From Vermiculatibacterium agrestimuris (GTDB taxonomy: Bacteria > Bacillota > Clostridia > Oscillospirales > Oscillospiraceae), in the NCBI RefSeq assembly GCF_943193085.1, contig NZ_CALPCU010000019.1, positions 1 to 40,786 of the forward strand: a DNA stretch of 40,786 nt, in the 5' to 3' direction. Numbering within the stretch: position 1 is the first letter of the stretch; each line of letters starts with the position of its first letter. Shown here one piece after another: positions 39,279 to 40,786 of this stretch. The notes beneath the pieces were generated by a model. It did not search any database, had not been told where the DNA came from, and saw nothing but the letters and a program-made list of their open reading frames with translations. The translations under genes were made by a program, and so were the position numbers.

Positions 39279-40399
39279 AAGGCTTCCCCCTTTCCGAGAA
39301 GTTCCGAGGCTCCGGCGGCGCAGGTCTGGATGTCGGACATGCCCACCCGGCCCAAAATGGTGAGGTAGGGGCTTTTCTTCCCGCAGGGGCAGTCCTCCCC
39401 GGGGGTGAGATAGCCCAGGTCATCGGTCATGACGCTGAGGGTGGGGGTGGCGGTCATGAGGGGGGAGATGAGGTTCACAAGGCCCACCTGCCCCATGGGC
39501 AGCGGCTCCAGGGTGTCCGGATCCCGGATGATGACCCGGCCGTAGATGGGGATGTGGAAGTGATGGTGTTCACAGGTGTTGCAGAAAACGGGGTGCTCCA
39601 CCGCGCCGAACAGCTCGTTGACATTCCCCTCAGGAACGCCCAGCACCTTTTCCACCAGGGCGTAGAGGGTCTTTTTGTCCACCTCCTGGGCGGCGTGCTG
39701 CTTCCAGCCCCCCGCCAGGATAATGCGGGAGCCGCGGGGGAGGCGCACTTGCAGCCCCAGCTCCTCCATCCGCCGCAGGCCGAACCACAGGTAGGAGGGA
39801 AAGCCGATGACCCGGGTGGGGAAGGGGGAGGATTCCAGCCTTTTCAGGGCCTTTGCCACCGCGTCCAGGTCGGGGACATAGGAGCCGTCCACCATGTTCA
39901 GGGCGTAGGTGCGGGAAAGGGGCGGGGAGAAGTGGGTCAGGCCGAACATGGTGCGGGTGACCCCGGTGTGGTTGCTCCTGTGGGGCTTATAGCCCAGAAT
40001 GACGCAGTGGGCGGGCTTTGGGGAGACCAGGTGGTGGACAAAGCCCAGGCGCACCACCATGGGGGCCTCGGCCAAGATGCAGCCCCAGTCAAAGCCGATC
40101 CGGCTGTACTTGCCGCTGGTGCCCGAGGAGGTGACCTTCATGGCCATGCGCCACTGAGGCATGGAGAAGAGGGCCTTCCGCTTGAAGAAGAGGGTGGGAA
40201 TGACGGGGATCTTCGCGATGTCCTCTATGGTTTGAAGCTGGTCGGGGGTAAAGCCCAGGTGGCGGCAGATGGCGGCGTAGCCGGGGCAGTGCTTGATGTG
40301 GTAGACGGCGTTGTCCCGGCAGGCCCGGACAAAGGCACTGTCGGAGCGGAGCAGGTCGTAGGGCCGGCCCCGCCAAAAAAGCCGCTGTCGTGACAGCAT
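39275..40399 (-). CDS. luxE-like: LuxE-like acyl-protein synthetase
   Basis: A 374-residue ATP-dependent acyl-activating enzyme of the LuxE family. The adenylation loop is VTSSGTSGKYSRIGF near residues 90-104; VIGFPSYLWFGL and RIILAGGWK follow as in acyl-adenylating folds. Cysteines near the C-terminus (CPCGKKS; QTCAAG) could carry the acyl thioester as in LuxE. It would hand a fatty acyl group to the LuxC-like enzyme encoded next. ATG at 40399 is 7 bases after AAAGGAGG; a longer frame to 40465 runs through the promoter and is rejected. Confidence 0.87.
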   Translation of the reverse strand: MLSRQRLFWRGRPYDLLRSDSAFVRACRDNAVYHIKHCPGYAAICRHLGFTPDQLQTIEDIAKIPVIPTLFFKRKALFSMPQWRMAMKVTSSGTSGKYSRIGFDWGCILAEAPMVVRLGFVHHLVSPKPAHCVILGYKPHRSNHTGVTRTMFGLTHFSPPLSRTYALNMVDGSYVPDLDAVAKALKRLESSPFPTRVIGFPSYLWFGLRRMEELGLQVRLPRGSRIILAGGWKQHAAQEVDKKTLYALVEKVLGVPEGNVNELFGAVEHPVFCNTCEHHHFHIPIYGRVIIRDPDTLEPLPMGQVGLVNLISPLMTATPTLSVMTDDLGYLTPGEDCPCGKKSPYLTILGRVGMSDIQTCAAGASELLGKGEAF

Positions 40400-40421
40400 A
40401 GTCTCGCCTCCTTTTAAAAGG

Positions 40422-40430
40422 ATTATATCA
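40422..40430 (-). promoter_or_regulatory. extended -10 promoter of the luxE-luxC pair
   Basis: Minus strand TGaTATAAT (TATAAT at 40422-40427), 22 bases before the start. The -35 is poor. The 14-base context TTTTGTGATATAAT is identical to the promoter at 23097. Confidence 0.6.
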
Positions 40431-40490
40431 CAAAAACGGCAAAAATGCACCTGGTCGGAGCGCATCCTTCGGCCGGGGCCCTTGTCCGCT

Positions 40491-40512
40491 ACAGTCCTGT
40501 TTATGGGACTGT
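40491..40512 (+). repeat. small hairpin upstream of the 44-residue gene
   Basis: ACAGTCC (40491-40497) and GGACTGT (40506-40512) with an 8-base loop. Role unknown; a -10-like TAGAAT follows at 40521-40526. Confidence 0.35.
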
Positions 40513-40554
40513 GATCTTGTTAGAATGGTCTCATCAGAAAGGAGTGGGGCCAAA

Positions 40555-40689
40555 ATGACAGAGCGATTTGAATTTCGGTATGTGGGCGGCCACGTGGAGG
40601 TCTACGACGGCGGTGGACAGTTTTGCTTCTCCGCCGACACCATGGGCGAGGCCCAAAGCGAGCTTCTGGAGATGACTCCGGCGGCCTGA
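40555..40689 (+). CDS. small 44-residue protein
   Basis: An ATG at 40555 preceded by AGAAAGGAGTGGGG opens a 44-codon frame. The product begins MTERFEFRYVGGHVEVYDG and continues with FCFSADTMGEAQSELLEM: two or three beta strands followed by a short helix. No membrane segment or signal is present. The ribosome site and balanced composition make it a likely real gene. I do not recognise a function. It is divergent from the luxE-luxC operon. Confidence 0.6.
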   Translation: MTERFEFRYVGGHVEVYDGGGQFCFSADTMGEAQSELLEMTPAA

Positions 40690-40703
40690 AAAAGACGCTG
40701 GCA

Positions 40704-40786
40704 GTGGCGGCACAAGAGACGACAAAGGTTTTGAGGAGCTACTTGCCCGGGAGCTGACCGAGCTTCCCCCCGACGACGAGATAGTG
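40704..40786 (+). pseudogene. 5' end of a possibly frameshifted gene, cut by the window
   Basis: A frame that stays open to the window end reads ...DDKGFEELLARELTELPPDDEIV, a natural-looking acidic N-terminus, but it has no start codon before the in-frame stop upstream. The GTG at 40704 reads MAAQE in the neighbouring frame and stops soon after. One missing base near 40714-40720 would join the two. It could be a frameshifted pseudogene, a sequencing error, or a coincidence. Product unknown; only the first about 28 codons lie in the window. Confidence 0.35.

Noticed and set aside
38022..40399. A bioluminescence operon
   Set aside because: No luxA, luxB or luxD is present and the context is that of a strict anaerobe; only the acyl-reductase half is there.

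Overview
The window looks like a chromosomal segment of a GC-rich gut Firmicute of the Oscillospiraceae type (Flavonifractor, Lawsonibacter, Intestinimonas or a relative). This is inferred from GGAGG-type ribosome sites, GTG and TTG starts, S-layer homology (SLH) proteins, an ntp-type V-ATPase in place of an F-type operon, an MreCD/PBP2 cluster, and DnaD with a DnaC-like loader. No database search was possible. Nearly all genes are ordinary chromosomal ones, packed tightly. I see no phage, insertion sequence or CRISPR array.

Layout. 65-1535 (+): permease and ATPase of a polar amino-acid ABC importer, closed by a terminator. 1653-4506 (-): overlapping operon of an HD-domain protein, a MATE exporter and a YitT-family membrane protein. 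4614-5150 (+): MntP/YtaF-like membrane protein. 5329-11588 (+): an isolated two-gene operon with a strong promoter and its own terminator. It encodes a large secreted M60-type metalloprotease carrying a dockerin-like module, followed with ATGA overlap by an SLH-anchored protein whose first domain looks like a divergent cohesin. 11638-12234 (-): unknown protein. 12355-12645 (+): tRNA-Val(GAC) and tRNA-Gly(GCC), separated by hairpins. 12694-21674 (-): nine-gene V-type ATPase operon in the order ntpF-I-K-E-C-G-A-B-D, interrupted before ntpA by a palindrome-rich insert of about 170 bp.

21877-33325 (-): a long run of genes. It starts with zapA, U32 peptidase, dut, maf, mreC, mreD, PBP2 and a cytoplasmic GH13 enzyme, then an SLH-only protein, a MarR regulator and a membrane-anchored DUF4015-type protein. 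Most of this serves cell shape, division and the cell envelope. 33489-35852 (-): a 787-residue SLH protein, possibly an S-layer component. 35970-37943 (-): DnaD-like protein and DnaC/DnaI-like ATPase. 38022-40399 (-): LuxE-like and LuxC-like fatty-acid reductase pair without a luciferase. 40555-40786 (+): a 44-residue small protein and the start of a possibly frameshifted gene cut by the window edge.

The most interesting candidate is the 5.3-11.6 kb pair. A protease with both metal-binding motifs of its family, HExxH plus a downstream Glu, carries a dockerin with two intact calcium loops. The next gene encodes a cell-surface SLH protein with a cohesin-like fold signature. Together they suggest a minimal cohesin-dockerin display system for a mucin- or glycoprotein-cleaving enzyme rather than for plant polysaccharide hydrolases. 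The protease family and SLH anchoring are well supported; the cohesin call and the interaction are inference.
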